From the NCBI RefSeq assembly GCF_000472425.1, contig NZ_AXAI01000004.1, positions 372,001 to 436,000 on the forward strand: a stretch of 64,000 bases of DNA. The letters are read 5' to 3'. Shown here in pieces: positions 27,093-35,104 of the stretch. The notes beneath the pieces are model-generated. The model worked only from the letters and a program-made list of their open reading frames with translations, did no database searches and was not told the origin of the DNA. The DNA is from Bradyrhizobium sp. Tv2a-2 (lineage in GTDB: Bacteria > Pseudomonadota > Alphaproteobacteria > Rhizobiales > Xanthobacteraceae). The first letter of the stretch is position 1. Every line of letters starts with the position of its first letter. The position numbers were made by a program, and so were the translations under genes.

Positions 27093-27866
27093 TCAACCGC
27101 GGAAGATCGGTGCGCCGGCCGGCGAGCCGGTGGCGCCGCCGTCGACAAAGATCTCCGCGCTCTGCACGTGGGCCGCATCGTCAGAGGCGAGGAATAGCAC
27201 CGTCTTGGCGATATGATCGGCGTCGGCCATCCGCCCGAGCGGCGTCGTCATCGAAATACGCTTTTCCAGCACGGCAAAAGCGTCCGCAGTCGGGGCCCGG
27301 CCGTTCCAGATCGGTGTGCGCGCGCCGCCCGGTGCCACGACATTCACCCTGATGCCGCGCGGCGACAGTTCGGAAGCCATCACCCGCGCCATCGCGCGCA
27401 CGCCGGCCTTGCTGGCCGCATAGGCGGAATAGCCGGGATTGCCGAGCACCGAGATCACCGAGCCATTGAGGATGATCGAGGCGTTGTCATTCAGATAAGG
27501 CAGCGCCGACTGCACGGTGAAGAACACCGAGGTGATGTTGGTCCTCAACACTTTCTCGAAGGCTTCCAGCGAGGTGGCGCCAAGTGGCGTATCGCCGGGA
27601 ATGCCGGCATTGGCGAATACGATGTCGAGCTTGCCGAATTTCTCCGCCGCCTTCTTGATCGCGGCCTCGGTGGCCGCGATATCGGTGGCATCGGCCACCA
27701 CCGCGAGCGCGTTCGGCCCCAGTTCCCTTGCCGCTTCCTCGAGCGTGTCCCTGTTGCGACCGGTGACCGTCACCTTGGCGCCCTCGGCCACGAACAGCTT
27801 CGCGGTCGCAAGCCCGATGCCGCTGTTGCCGCCAGTGATCAATGCCGTCTTGTTAGCGAGCCTCAT
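27093..27866 (-). CDS. Short-chain dehydrogenase/reductase (classical SDR)
   Basis: 257 residues. The cofactor motif TGxxxGIG is 'TALITGGNSGIGLATA', the 'NAG' motif is 'VFANAGIPG', the catalytic Ser lies in 'ILNGSVIS' and the YxxxK motif in 'GYSAYAASKAGVRAMARV'. 'VTGRNRDTLEEA' suggests NADP preference (basic residues after strand 2). Substrate unknown. GGAGG five bases before the ATG at 27866 fixes the start. Divergent from an HxlR regulator with a palindromic operator between. Confidence 0.92.
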   Translation of the reverse strand: MRLANKTALITGGNSGIGLATAKLFVAEGAKVTVTGRNRDTLEEAARELGPNALAVVADATDIAATEAAIKKAAEKFGKLDIVFANAGIPGDTPLGATSLEAFEKVLRTNITSVFFTVQSALPYLNDNASIILNGSVISVLGNPGYSAYAASKAGVRAMARVMASELSPRGIRVNVVAPGGARTPIWNGRAPTADAFAVLEKRISMTTPLGRMADADHIAKTVLFLASDDAAHVQSAEIFVDGGATGSPAGAPIFRG

Positions 27867-27888
27867 AGCTGCCTCCATCCGATATATG

Positions 27889-27903
27889 GTTTAATCATTA
27901 AAC
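27889..27903. promoter_or_regulatory. Palindromic operator GTTTAAT-C-ATTAAAC
   Basis: A perfect 7-bp inverted repeat with one central base in the SDR-hxlR spacer, 23 bases upstream of the SDR start and beside a TATAT sequence. It is the likely HxlR binding site for the divergent pair. Confidence 0.55.
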
Positions 27904-27999
27904 TCGATGCTTGCGATCTAGGGTATCCAGTCCTATAATGCAACTACACAAGCCCGTGATGGCCGCCGAGACGGGCCGGAAAGCGCATATTTAAGGGCC

Positions 28000-28476
28000 A
28001 TGGTGAAACGAACGAGTTTTGCAGGCGATGGCTGCCCGGTTGCACGCGCGCTTGACGTGATCGGCGACTGGTGGTCGATGCTGATCATCCGCGACGCCCT
28101 GATGGGCCTGCGGCGGTTTGGCGAGTTTCAGAAGAGCCTGGGGCTCGCCAAGAACATCCTGTCCACGCGGCTGCGGATGCTGGTGGATGAAGGAATCCTG
28201 TCTACCGTGCCCGCCGCCGACGGCAGCGCCTATCAGGAATATGTCCTGACCGATAAAGGGCGCGGCGTGTTTCCGATCCTGGTCGCGCTGCGGCAGTGGA
28301 GCGAGGCATTCGACGCCCATCCGGACCAGATAGCGACCATCATGGTCGATCGGAAGACCGGCGCGCCGGTCAGGACGCTTGAACTCCGAGCCGAGGATGG
28401 CCGGCTGTTGAAAGTCGGTGATATCGACCTAAAGCCACGGCCCTCCGCGAAGCGCGCGCGGCGCCCGGCGGCGTGA
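28000..28476 (+). CDS. HxlR-family transcriptional regulator
   Basis: 158 residues: 'CPVARALDVIGDWWSMLIIRDAL', 'GLRRFGEFQKSLGLAKNILSTRLRMLVDEGIL', 'YQEYVLTDKGRGVFPILVALRQW' is a standard HxlR winged helix. The C-terminal extension (residues about 110-158) with 'MVDRKTGAPVRTLELRAEDGRLL' is typical of the longer HxlR subgroup. One Cys (residue 12) precedes the DNA-binding domain. Divergent from the SDR gene, which it probably represses through the palindrome at 27889-27903. Confidence 0.9.
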   Translation: MVKRTSFAGDGCPVARALDVIGDWWSMLIIRDALMGLRRFGEFQKSLGLAKNILSTRLRMLVDEGILSTVPAADGSAYQEYVLTDKGRGVFPILVALRQWSEAFDAHPDQIATIMVDRKTGAPVRTLELRAEDGRLLKVGDIDLKPRPSAKRARRPAA

Positions 28477-28594
28477 AGAGCTTTCGTTGCGTGCATTTCT
28501 TTGCAGATACTCCCATTGAGAGCGCAACTTATAGGGCGCATTTTACAACCGACATGAGGTGGGGTTCCATTGCCCCGCCCTACTTTCAACATCT

Positions 28595-28672
28595 GGCGAT
28601 TTGACAGAGGGGCCCGCTGCACCCATGTTCGGGCCGGAAGGGTGCGGTTCGAATCTTCAGGAAATCGCCCCA
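28595..28672 (+). other. tRNA-like element upstream of topA
   Basis: A 78-base segment framed by an 8-bp perfect stem (GGCGATTT 28595-28602 with AAATCGCC 28662-28669) followed directly by CCA (28670-28672). It contains GGTTCGAATC (28647-28656), the T-loop signature, and an inner stem GCACCC/GGGTGC. It cannot be folded into a normal cloverleaf: there is no 5-bp T stem in register and the anticodon arm has a 15-base loop. So it is a degenerate tRNA, a tRNA-like leader or a coincidence, not an annotated tRNA. Confidence 0.3.
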
Positions 28673-28699
28673 TGTTCTCCCGTAAGTCACTGGAATTAC

Positions 28700-31489
28700 A
28701 TGAATATCGTCATTGTGGAGTCGCCGGCGAAAGCCAAGACGATCAACAAATATTTGGGCTCGTCCTATGAGGTTCTGGCCTCGTTTGGCCATGTCCGCGA
28801 CCTCCCAGCAAAGAACGGATCGGTCGATCCGGAGGACAATTTCAAAATGATTTGGGAGGTCGACGCCAAGGCGGCCGGCCGGCTCAATGACATTGCCAAA
28901 TCCCTGAAGGGCGCCGACCGCCTGATCCTGGCGACCGACCCTGACCGCGAGGGCGAGGCGATCTCCTGGCACGTGCTGGAGGTTCTCAAGGAAAAGCGCG
29001 CGCTGAAGGACCAGAAGATCGAGCGCGTGGTCTTCAACGCGATCACCAAACAAGCGATCACCGACGCCATGAAGAGCCCGCGCCAGATCGACGGCGCGCT
29101 GGTCGATGCCTATATGGCGCGCCGCGCGCTGGATTATCTGGTCGGCTTCACCCTCTCCCCCGTGCTGTGGCGCAAGCTGCCGGGCGCGCGCTCGGCCGGC
29201 CGCGTGCAGTCGGTGGCGCTACGGCTGGTTTGCGACCGCGAGATGGAGATCGAGAAGTTCGTTGCCCGCGAATACTGGTCGCTGGTCGCGACGCTGTTGA
29301 CTCCGCGCGGCGAGGCCTTCGAGGCGCGACTGGTCGGCGCCGACGGCAAGAAGATCCAGAGACTCGACATCGGCTCGGGTGCCGAGGCCGAGGAGTTCAA
29401 GAAAGCGCTGGAAACGGCCGGTTACACCGTCACCACGGTCGATGCCAAGCCCGCGCGGCGCAACCCGCAGGCACCCTTCACGACCTCGACCCTGCAGCAG
29501 GAAGCAAGCCGCAAGCTCGGCTTTGCCCCGGCGCACACCATGCGCATCGCCCAGCGCCTCTATGAAGGTATCGATATCGGCGGCGAGACCACCGGTCTCA
29601 TTACTTATATGCGTACCGACGGCGTGCAGATTGCGAACGAGGCCATCACCCAGGCGCGCAAGGTGGTCGGCGAGGACTACGGCAATGCCTATGTGCCGGA
29701 TGCCCCGCGCCAGTATCAGACCCGCGCCAAGAACGCGCAGGAAGCGCACGAAGCGATCCGTCCGACCGACATGACGCGGCGGCCGGACGCCATGCGCCGC
29801 AAGCTCGATAACGACCAGGCGCGGCTCTACGAGCTGATCTGGAAGCGCACCATTGCGAGCCAGATGGAATCCGCCGAGCTCGAGCGCACCACCGTCGACA
29901 TCACCGCAAAGGCCGGCTCGCGCATGCTGGAGCTGCGTGCCACCGGCCAGGTCATCAAGTTCGACGGCTTTCTCGCGCTCTATCAGGAAGGCCATGACGA
30001 CGACGGCGACGAGGAGGACGGCCGCCTGCCCGCCATGAGCCAGGGCGAGAACCTCAAACGCAAGGACCTTGCCGTCACCCAGCATTTTACCGAGCCGCCG
30101 CCGCGCTTCTCGGAAGCCTCGCTCGTCAAGCGCATGGAAGAGCTCGGCATCGGCCGACCCTCGACCTATGCCTCGATCCTGCAGGTTCTGAAGGATCGCG
30201 GCTATGTGCGGCTGGAGAAGAAGCGGCTCTATGGCGACGATAAGGGCCGCGTCGTCATTGCGTTCCTGGAAAACTTCTTCCGCCGCTATGTCGAGTACGA
30301 CTTCACGGCTGATCTCGAGGAGCAGCTCGACCGCATCTCCAACAATGAGATTTCCTGGCAGCAGGTGCTGAAGGATTTCTGGCGCGACTTCATCGGCGCC
30401 GTCGACGACATCAAGGAGCTGCGCGTCGCCGAAGTGCTGTCGGCGCTGGACGAAATGCTGGGCCCGCACATCTATCCACCGCGCGCGGATGGCGGCGACC
30501 CGCGCCAGTGCCCGACCTGCGGCAATGGCAAGTTGCATCTGAAGGCCGGCAAGTTCGGGGCCTTTGTCGGCTGCTCGAACTATCCGGAGTGCCGCTACAC
30601 CCGCCCGCTCGCCGCCGACAGCGAGGCCAGCGCCGATCGCGTGCTGGGCCAGGACCCCGATTCCGGGCTCGATGTCACCGTCAAGGCTGGGCGATTCGGC
30701 CCCTACATCCAGCTCGGCGAGCAGAAGGATTATGCGGAGGGTGAAAAGCCCCGGCGCGCCGGCATCCCCAAGGGCACCTCGCCCGCGGATGTCGAACTTG
30801 AGCTCGCGCTGAAACTGTTGTCGCTGCCGCGCGAGATCGGCAAGCATCCGGAGACCGGACAGCCGATCACGGCCGGTATCGGCCGCTTCGGGCCGTTCGT
30901 GCGCCATGACAAGACCTATGCGAGCCTGGAAGCGGGCGACGAGGTCTTTGACATCGGTCTCAACCGTGCCGTGACCCTGATCGCCGAGAAGGCTGCGAAG
31001 GGGCCGAGCCGGCGCTTCGGTTCGGATCCCGGCAAGGCGCTGGGTGATCATCCGAGCCTCGGCGCGGTCGCGCTGAAGAACGGCCGCTACGGGGCCTATG
31101 TCACGGCCGGCGGCGTTAATGCCACCATTCCGGCTGAGTTCGAGAAGGACAGCCTCACCCTCGAACAGGCAATCGCGCTGATCGACGAGCGCGCGGCCAA
31201 GGGCGGCGGTAAGGGCAAGGTTGCGAAGACCAAGCCCGAGAAGACCAAGCCGGGGAAGACCAAGGCTGCGAAGACCAAATCAGCGAAGGCCTCGAAGGCA
31301 GCCGCCTCGGACGAGGCAGATGCGGCGAAGCCGCCTAAGAAGGCGGCGAAGAAGACGACTGCCAAGCCGAAGTCCGACGCCGCCAGCAAGGCGCGCGCGC
31401 CGGTGGCAAAGGCGGCCAAGACGTCCGCAGCCAAGCCTGCAGCCACTCCTAAGACCGAGGCGAAGAAGAGCGCCGGAAAGGCACGCTGA
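28700..31489 (+). CDS. topA: DNA topoisomerase I
   Basis: Type IA topoisomerase that relaxes negative supercoils. 929 residues from MNIVIVESPAKAKTINKYLG, the TOPRIM start. 'ATDPDREGEAISWH' carries the acidic triad. The active-site Tyr is residue 303 in 'GLITYMRTDGVQI'. 'RPTDM' and 'YASILQVLKDRGYV' are typical. One zinc-finger repeat 'CPTCGNGKLHLKAGKFGAFVGCSNYPECRY' is followed by degenerate repeats ('GRFGPYIQLG', 'GRFGPFVRHD', 'GRYGAYVTAG') and a Lys/Ala/Thr-rich tail of about 90 residues (KTKPEKTKPGKTKAAKTKS-like) that should bind DNA. The ATG at 28700 is used because the longer frame lacks family similarity. rnr starts 5 bases after its stop. Confidence 0.97.
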   Translation: MNIVIVESPAKAKTINKYLGSSYEVLASFGHVRDLPAKNGSVDPEDNFKMIWEVDAKAAGRLNDIAKSLKGADRLILATDPDREGEAISWHVLEVLKEKRALKDQKIERVVFNAITKQAITDAMKSPRQIDGALVDAYMARRALDYLVGFTLSPVLWRKLPGARSAGRVQSVALRLVCDREMEIEKFVAREYWSLVATLLTPRGEAFEARLVGADGKKIQRLDIGSGAEAEEFKKALETAGYTVTTVDAKPARRNPQAPFTTSTLQQEASRKLGFAPAHTMRIAQRLYEGIDIGGETTGLITYMRTDGVQIANEAITQARKVVGEDYGNAYVPDAPRQYQTRAKNAQEAHEAIRPTDMTRRPDAMRRKLDNDQARLYELIWKRTIASQMESAELERTTVDITAKAGSRMLELRATGQVIKFDGFLALYQEGHDDDGDEEDGRLPAMSQGENLKRKDLAVTQHFTEPPPRFSEASLVKRMEELGIGRPSTYASILQVLKDRGYVRLEKKRLYGDDKGRVVIAFLENFFRRYVEYDFTADLEEQLDRISNNEISWQQVLKDFWRDFIGAVDDIKELRVAEVLSALDEMLGPHIYPPRADGGDPRQCPTCGNGKLHLKAGKFGAFVGCSNYPECRYTRPLAADSEASADRVLGQDPDSGLDVTVKAGRFGPYIQLGEQKDYAEGEKPRRAGIPKGTSPADVELELALKLLSLPREIGKHPETGQPITAGIGRFGPFVRHDKTYASLEAGDEVFDIGLNRAVTLIAEKAAKGPSRRFGSDPGKALGDHPSLGAVALKNGRYGAYVTAGGVNATIPAEFEKDSLTLEQAIALIDERAAKGGGKGKVAKTKPEKTKPGKTKAAKTKSAKASKAAASDEADAAKPPKKAAKKTTAKPKSDAASKARAPVAKAAKTSAAKPAATPKTEAKKSAGKAR

Positions 31490-31494
31490 AACAG

Positions 31495-33825
31495 GTGAAG
31501 AAAACCCCTGACAATGGCTTTCCAGACCGAAAGGCCATTGTCGCCTTCATCAGCAACAATCCCAGCAAGGTCGGGACCAAGGAGATCGCCCGCGAATTCG
31601 GCCTGAAGAACGCCGATCGCGTCGAACTGAAACGCCTCTTACGCGAGCTCGCCGACGACGGCACTATCCGGAAGCAGGGACGGAAGATCAGCGAGACCTC
31701 GGCGCTGCCGCCGACCTTGGTCGCCGACGTCACCGGCCGCGACCGCGACGGCGAGTTGATCGCGACGCCCACCGAATGGGACGAGGTCGAAAACGGCGAA
31801 CCGCCCAAGATCCGCATTCATCTCGCTCGCAAGGCACGGCCGGCCGCCACGGGCGGTGTCGGCGACCGCGTGCTGCTCCGCGTCGAGCTCTCGGATGAGG
31901 CCGATGGCGCCGCCTATCGTGGCCGCATCATCAAGGTGCTGGATCATGCCAAGGGCCGGACGCTCGGCATCTTCCGAAGCCTGCCCGACGGCGGCGGCCG
32001 GCTCGTCCCCATCGACCGCAAGCAGGCCGGACGCGAGCTGAACATTGCGGAAGCGGACAAACATGGTGCGCAGGACGGTGACCTCGTCAGCGTCGACCTA
32101 GTCCGTACCCGTATTTTCGGCCTCGGCTCAGCACGGGTGAAGGAGAGGCTCGGCCCGATCAAGTCGGAAAAGGCGATCAGCCTGATCGCGATCCACGCCC
32201 ACGAAATCCCGCTTGCGTTTTCGAAGGCGGCGCTGGCGGAGGCCGAAGAGGCCAGGCCAGCGACGCTGAAGGGCCGCGAGGATTGGCGCGAGGTGCCGCT
32301 CGTCACCATCGATCCGCCCGACGCCAAGGACCATGACGACGCGGTGCATGCAGAAGCCGATCCCGACCCCAAGAACCAGGGCGGCTTCATCGTCAATGTC
32401 GCCATCGCCGACGTCGCCTTCTATGTCCGCCCCGGCTCGGCGCTCGACCGCGACGCACTCGTTCGCGGCAACTCGGTCTATTTCCCTGACCGCGTGGTGC
32501 CGATGCTGCCGGAGCGCATCTCCAACAATCTCTGCTCGCTGGTGCCGGGCGAGCCGCGCGGCGCGCTCGCCGTGCGCATGGTGATCGGCGCTGATGGGCG
32601 CAAGCGCTCGCACAGTTTTCACCGCATCCTGATGCGCTCGGCCGCGAAGCTGCATTACGCACAGGCGCAAGCCGCGATCGACGGACGCCCCGATGACACC
32701 ACGGGTCCCCTGCTCGATCCCATCCTGAAGCCGCTTTATGCGGCCTATGCGGCGGCCAAGCGTGCGCGCGAGGAGCGCGATCCGCTCGATCTCGACATTC
32801 CCGAGCGCAAGATCCTTCTGAAGCCCGACGGCACGGTCGATCGGGTGGTCGTGCCGCAACGGCTCGATGCGCACAAATTGATCGAGGAGTTCATGATCCT
32901 CGCCAATGTCGCAGCCGCCGAGATGCTGGAGAAGAAGGCGCTGCCTTTGATCTATCGCGTGCATGACGAACCGAGCGTGGAGAAGGTGCAGGCGTTGCAG
33001 GAGTTCCTGCGCACGCTCGATCTTCCCTTCGCCAAAGGCGGCTCGCTGCGGCCTTCGCTGTTCAACGGCGTGCTCGCGCAGGTCCAGGGCCAGGACTATG
33101 AGCAGCTCGTCAACGAGGTCGTGCTGCGCTCGCAGGCGCAGGCGGAATATTCGGCCGAGAATTACGGCCATTTCGGCCTGAACCTGCGCCGTTATGCGCA
33201 TTTCACCTCGCCGATCCGCCGTTATGCCGACCTGATCGTGCACCGCGCGCTGATCCGCGGCCTTGGTCTTGGCGAAGGCGCCCTCCCCGACGGCGAGTCG
33301 CTGGAAACATTGAGCGAGATCGCAGCCCAGATTTCCGCAACCGAACGCCGCGCCATGAAGGCCGAGCGCGAGACCGCCGACCGGCTGATCGCCCATCACC
33401 TCGCCGACCGGATCGGGGCGACCTTCCAGGGCCGGATTTCCGGCGTCACCCGCGCCGGCCTGTTCGTGAAGCTCAGTGATACCGGCGCCGACGGTTTCAT
33501 CCCGATCCGCTCACTTGGCAGCGAGTACTACAATTACGACGAGACCCGCCACGCCTTGATCGGCTCGCGCAGCGGTGCCACGCACCGGTTGGGGGATGTC
33601 GTCGACGTCCGTCTGGTCGAAGCTCAGCCGATTGCAGGCGCCTTGCGCTTTGAACTGCTCTCCGAGGGCGAGGTTGCGCCCCGCGAACGAAGGCGCGATG
33701 CCGGCAGAATGCGCGAGGCGCAACTGCGCCGCGCCGCGCGCAAGAAGGATCGCAAGCAGGACCGGACGAAGCCCGGCAGGAACAAGAAAGGCGGCGGCAA
33801 GCGGGGCAAGAGCAACAGAGGCTAG
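31495..33825 (+). CDS. rnr: Ribonuclease R
   Basis: A 776-residue 3'-5' exoribonuclease of the RNB family that degrades structured RNA. It begins at GTG 31495 with a helix-turn-helix-like segment ('[28 protein letters not shown]'), then cold-shock domains, then the catalytic RNB domain: '[17 protein letters not shown]' supplies the metal-binding Asp cluster, and '[28 protein letters not shown]'-type sequence is present near residues 555-585. An S1 domain ('[31 protein letters not shown]') and a Lys/Arg/Gly-rich tail complete it. It follows topA by 5 bases and precedes the DUF983 gene by 2, forming a clear operon. Confidence 0.96.
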   Translation: [776 protein letters not shown]

Positions 33826-33827
33826 CC

Positions 33828-34331
33828 ATGGAAGGCACCAAGCACACCACGGAAGTGTGGACCCGCGACGGCATCGCAGCCGCTCCTGTCGAAAAGCGCG
33901 ACCTCTGGCTTGCGATGAAGCGCGGCTTCCGTGGCCGCTGTCCGCGCTGCGGCGAGGGCAAGCTGTTTCGCGCGTACCTGAAGGTTGCCAATAATTGCTC
34001 GGCCTGTGGCCTCGACTTCACCCCGCATCGCGCCGACGACTTGCCGGCTTATCTCGTCATCGTCATTGTCGGCCATCTCGTGGTGCCGCTGGCGTTGATG
34101 ATCGAAACCGAATATTCGCCGCCGGTCGCGCTCCAATTATCGATTTACCTGCCGGTGACGCTGATCCTCTCGCTCTTGCTGCTGCAGCCGGTTAAAGGAG
34201 CCGTTGTCGGTCTGCAATGGGCTCTGCGTATGCACGGCTTCGATGACAGCGAAGAAGGCTATAATGATGATCCGCCAGCGTGGCCAAATCCAACGATAAG
34301 AGAAAGAATTTCGCGGGATGGAAATGACTGA
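33828..34331 (+). CDS. DUF983 family membrane protein
   Basis: 167 residues. A zinc-ribbon start, 'GFRGRCPRCGEGKLFRAYLKVANNCSACGLDF' (two C-x2-C pairs, residues about 43-64), is followed by two transmembrane helices ('LPAYLVIVIVGHLVVPLALMIE' and 'SIYLPVTLILSLLLLQPVKGAVVGLQWAL'). This is the DUF983 architecture, of unknown function. It starts 2 bases after rnr, and its end overlaps the NUDIX gene start by 14 bases, so the genes are translationally coupled. Confidence 0.9.
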   Translation: MEGTKHTTEVWTRDGIAAAPVEKRDLWLAMKRGFRGRCPRCGEGKLFRAYLKVANNCSACGLDFTPHRADDLPAYLVIVIVGHLVVPLALMIETEYSPPVALQLSIYLPVTLILSLLLLQPVKGAVVGLQWALRMHGFDDSEEGYNDDPPAWPNPTIRERISRDGND

Positions 34332-35094
34332 TACAGCGAAAGCACAACAAGCGGAAAAGCCGGAAGAGAAAGAGGCCGACCACCATCCCTATTACCGGCC
34401 GAAGGACGCCGCGACCCTGATCCTGGTCGATCGCGCGGGTCCCATTCCGAAAGTGCTGGTCGGCAAGCGTCACGACAAGGTCGTGTTCATGCCCGGCAAG
34501 TTCGTCTTCCCGGGCGGCCGCGTCGACAAGACCGACAACCGCGTGCCAGTGGCTGCACCCATTTCGAACGAGCTGGAGACGAATCTCCTCAAGGGCAGCC
34601 CGAAGATCAATGCGGCGCGCGCCAAATCGCTTGCGATCGCTGCGATCCGCGAGGCCTGCGAGGAGACCGGCCTGTGCCTTGGACGCAAGACCGAGAGCGC
34701 GCTACCTAAGCTTGAGGGTGCCTGGAAGCCGTTTGCGGATGCGGGCCTGCTGCCCGATCCATCCGGGTTGTTCCTGATCGCGCGCGCGATCACCCCGCCC
34801 GGCCGTGTGCGCCGCTTCGACACCCGCTTTTTTACCGCCGATGCGTCGGCCATCACCCACCGCGTCGAGGGCGTGGTGCATGCTGATGCCGAGCTGGTGG
34901 AACTCGTTTGGGTCGAGCTCGGCTCGCAGCCGCTGGCCGATCTGCATGCAATGACCAAGAATGTCCTGGGCGAATTGCAGAAGCGGCTTGCCACCGGGCC
35001 CCTCCGGCACGATGCTGACGTGCCGTTCTTCCATTTTTATGGCGGCCGAATGCACCGGGATGTTTTGGGCGGAAACGCCCGAGACTTAGTCTAG
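34318..35094 (+). CDS. NUDIX hydrolase
   Basis: 258 residues. The Nudix region is recognisable: 'KVLVGKRHDKVVFMPGKFVFPGGRVDKTD' leads, after an insertion of about 50 residues, to 'AIAAIREACEETGLCLG', which holds the REACEETG core of the Nudix box. The insertion between the Gly-rich strand and the Nudix helix is typical of the longer alphaproteobacterial members near rnr. It hydrolyses a nucleoside-diphosphate-linked compound (substrate unknown; possibly CoA- or ADP-ribose-like). Two starts six bases apart are possible (MEMTDTAK); the first is used. Confidence 0.88.
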   Translation: MEMTDTAKAQQAEKPEEKEADHHPYYRPKDAATLILVDRAGPIPKVLVGKRHDKVVFMPGKFVFPGGRVDKTDNRVPVAAPISNELETNLLKGSPKINAARAKSLAIAAIREACEETGLCLGRKTESALPKLEGAWKPFADAGLLPDPSGLFLIARAITPPGRVRRFDTRFFTADASAITHRVEGVVHADAELVELVWVELGSQPLADLHAMTKNVLGELQKRLATGPLRHDADVPFFHFYGGRMHRDVLGGNARDLV

Positions 35095-35104
35095 GGTTTT
35101 TATT

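Noticed and set aside
28647..28656. T-loop-like GGTTCGAATC taken as an ordinary tRNA
   Set aside because: A proper T stem and a 7-base anticodon loop cannot be formed, so it is listed only as a tRNA-like element.
29219..31051. 610-codon minus-strand open frame opposite topA
   Set aside because: Antisense to topA with no recognisable product.
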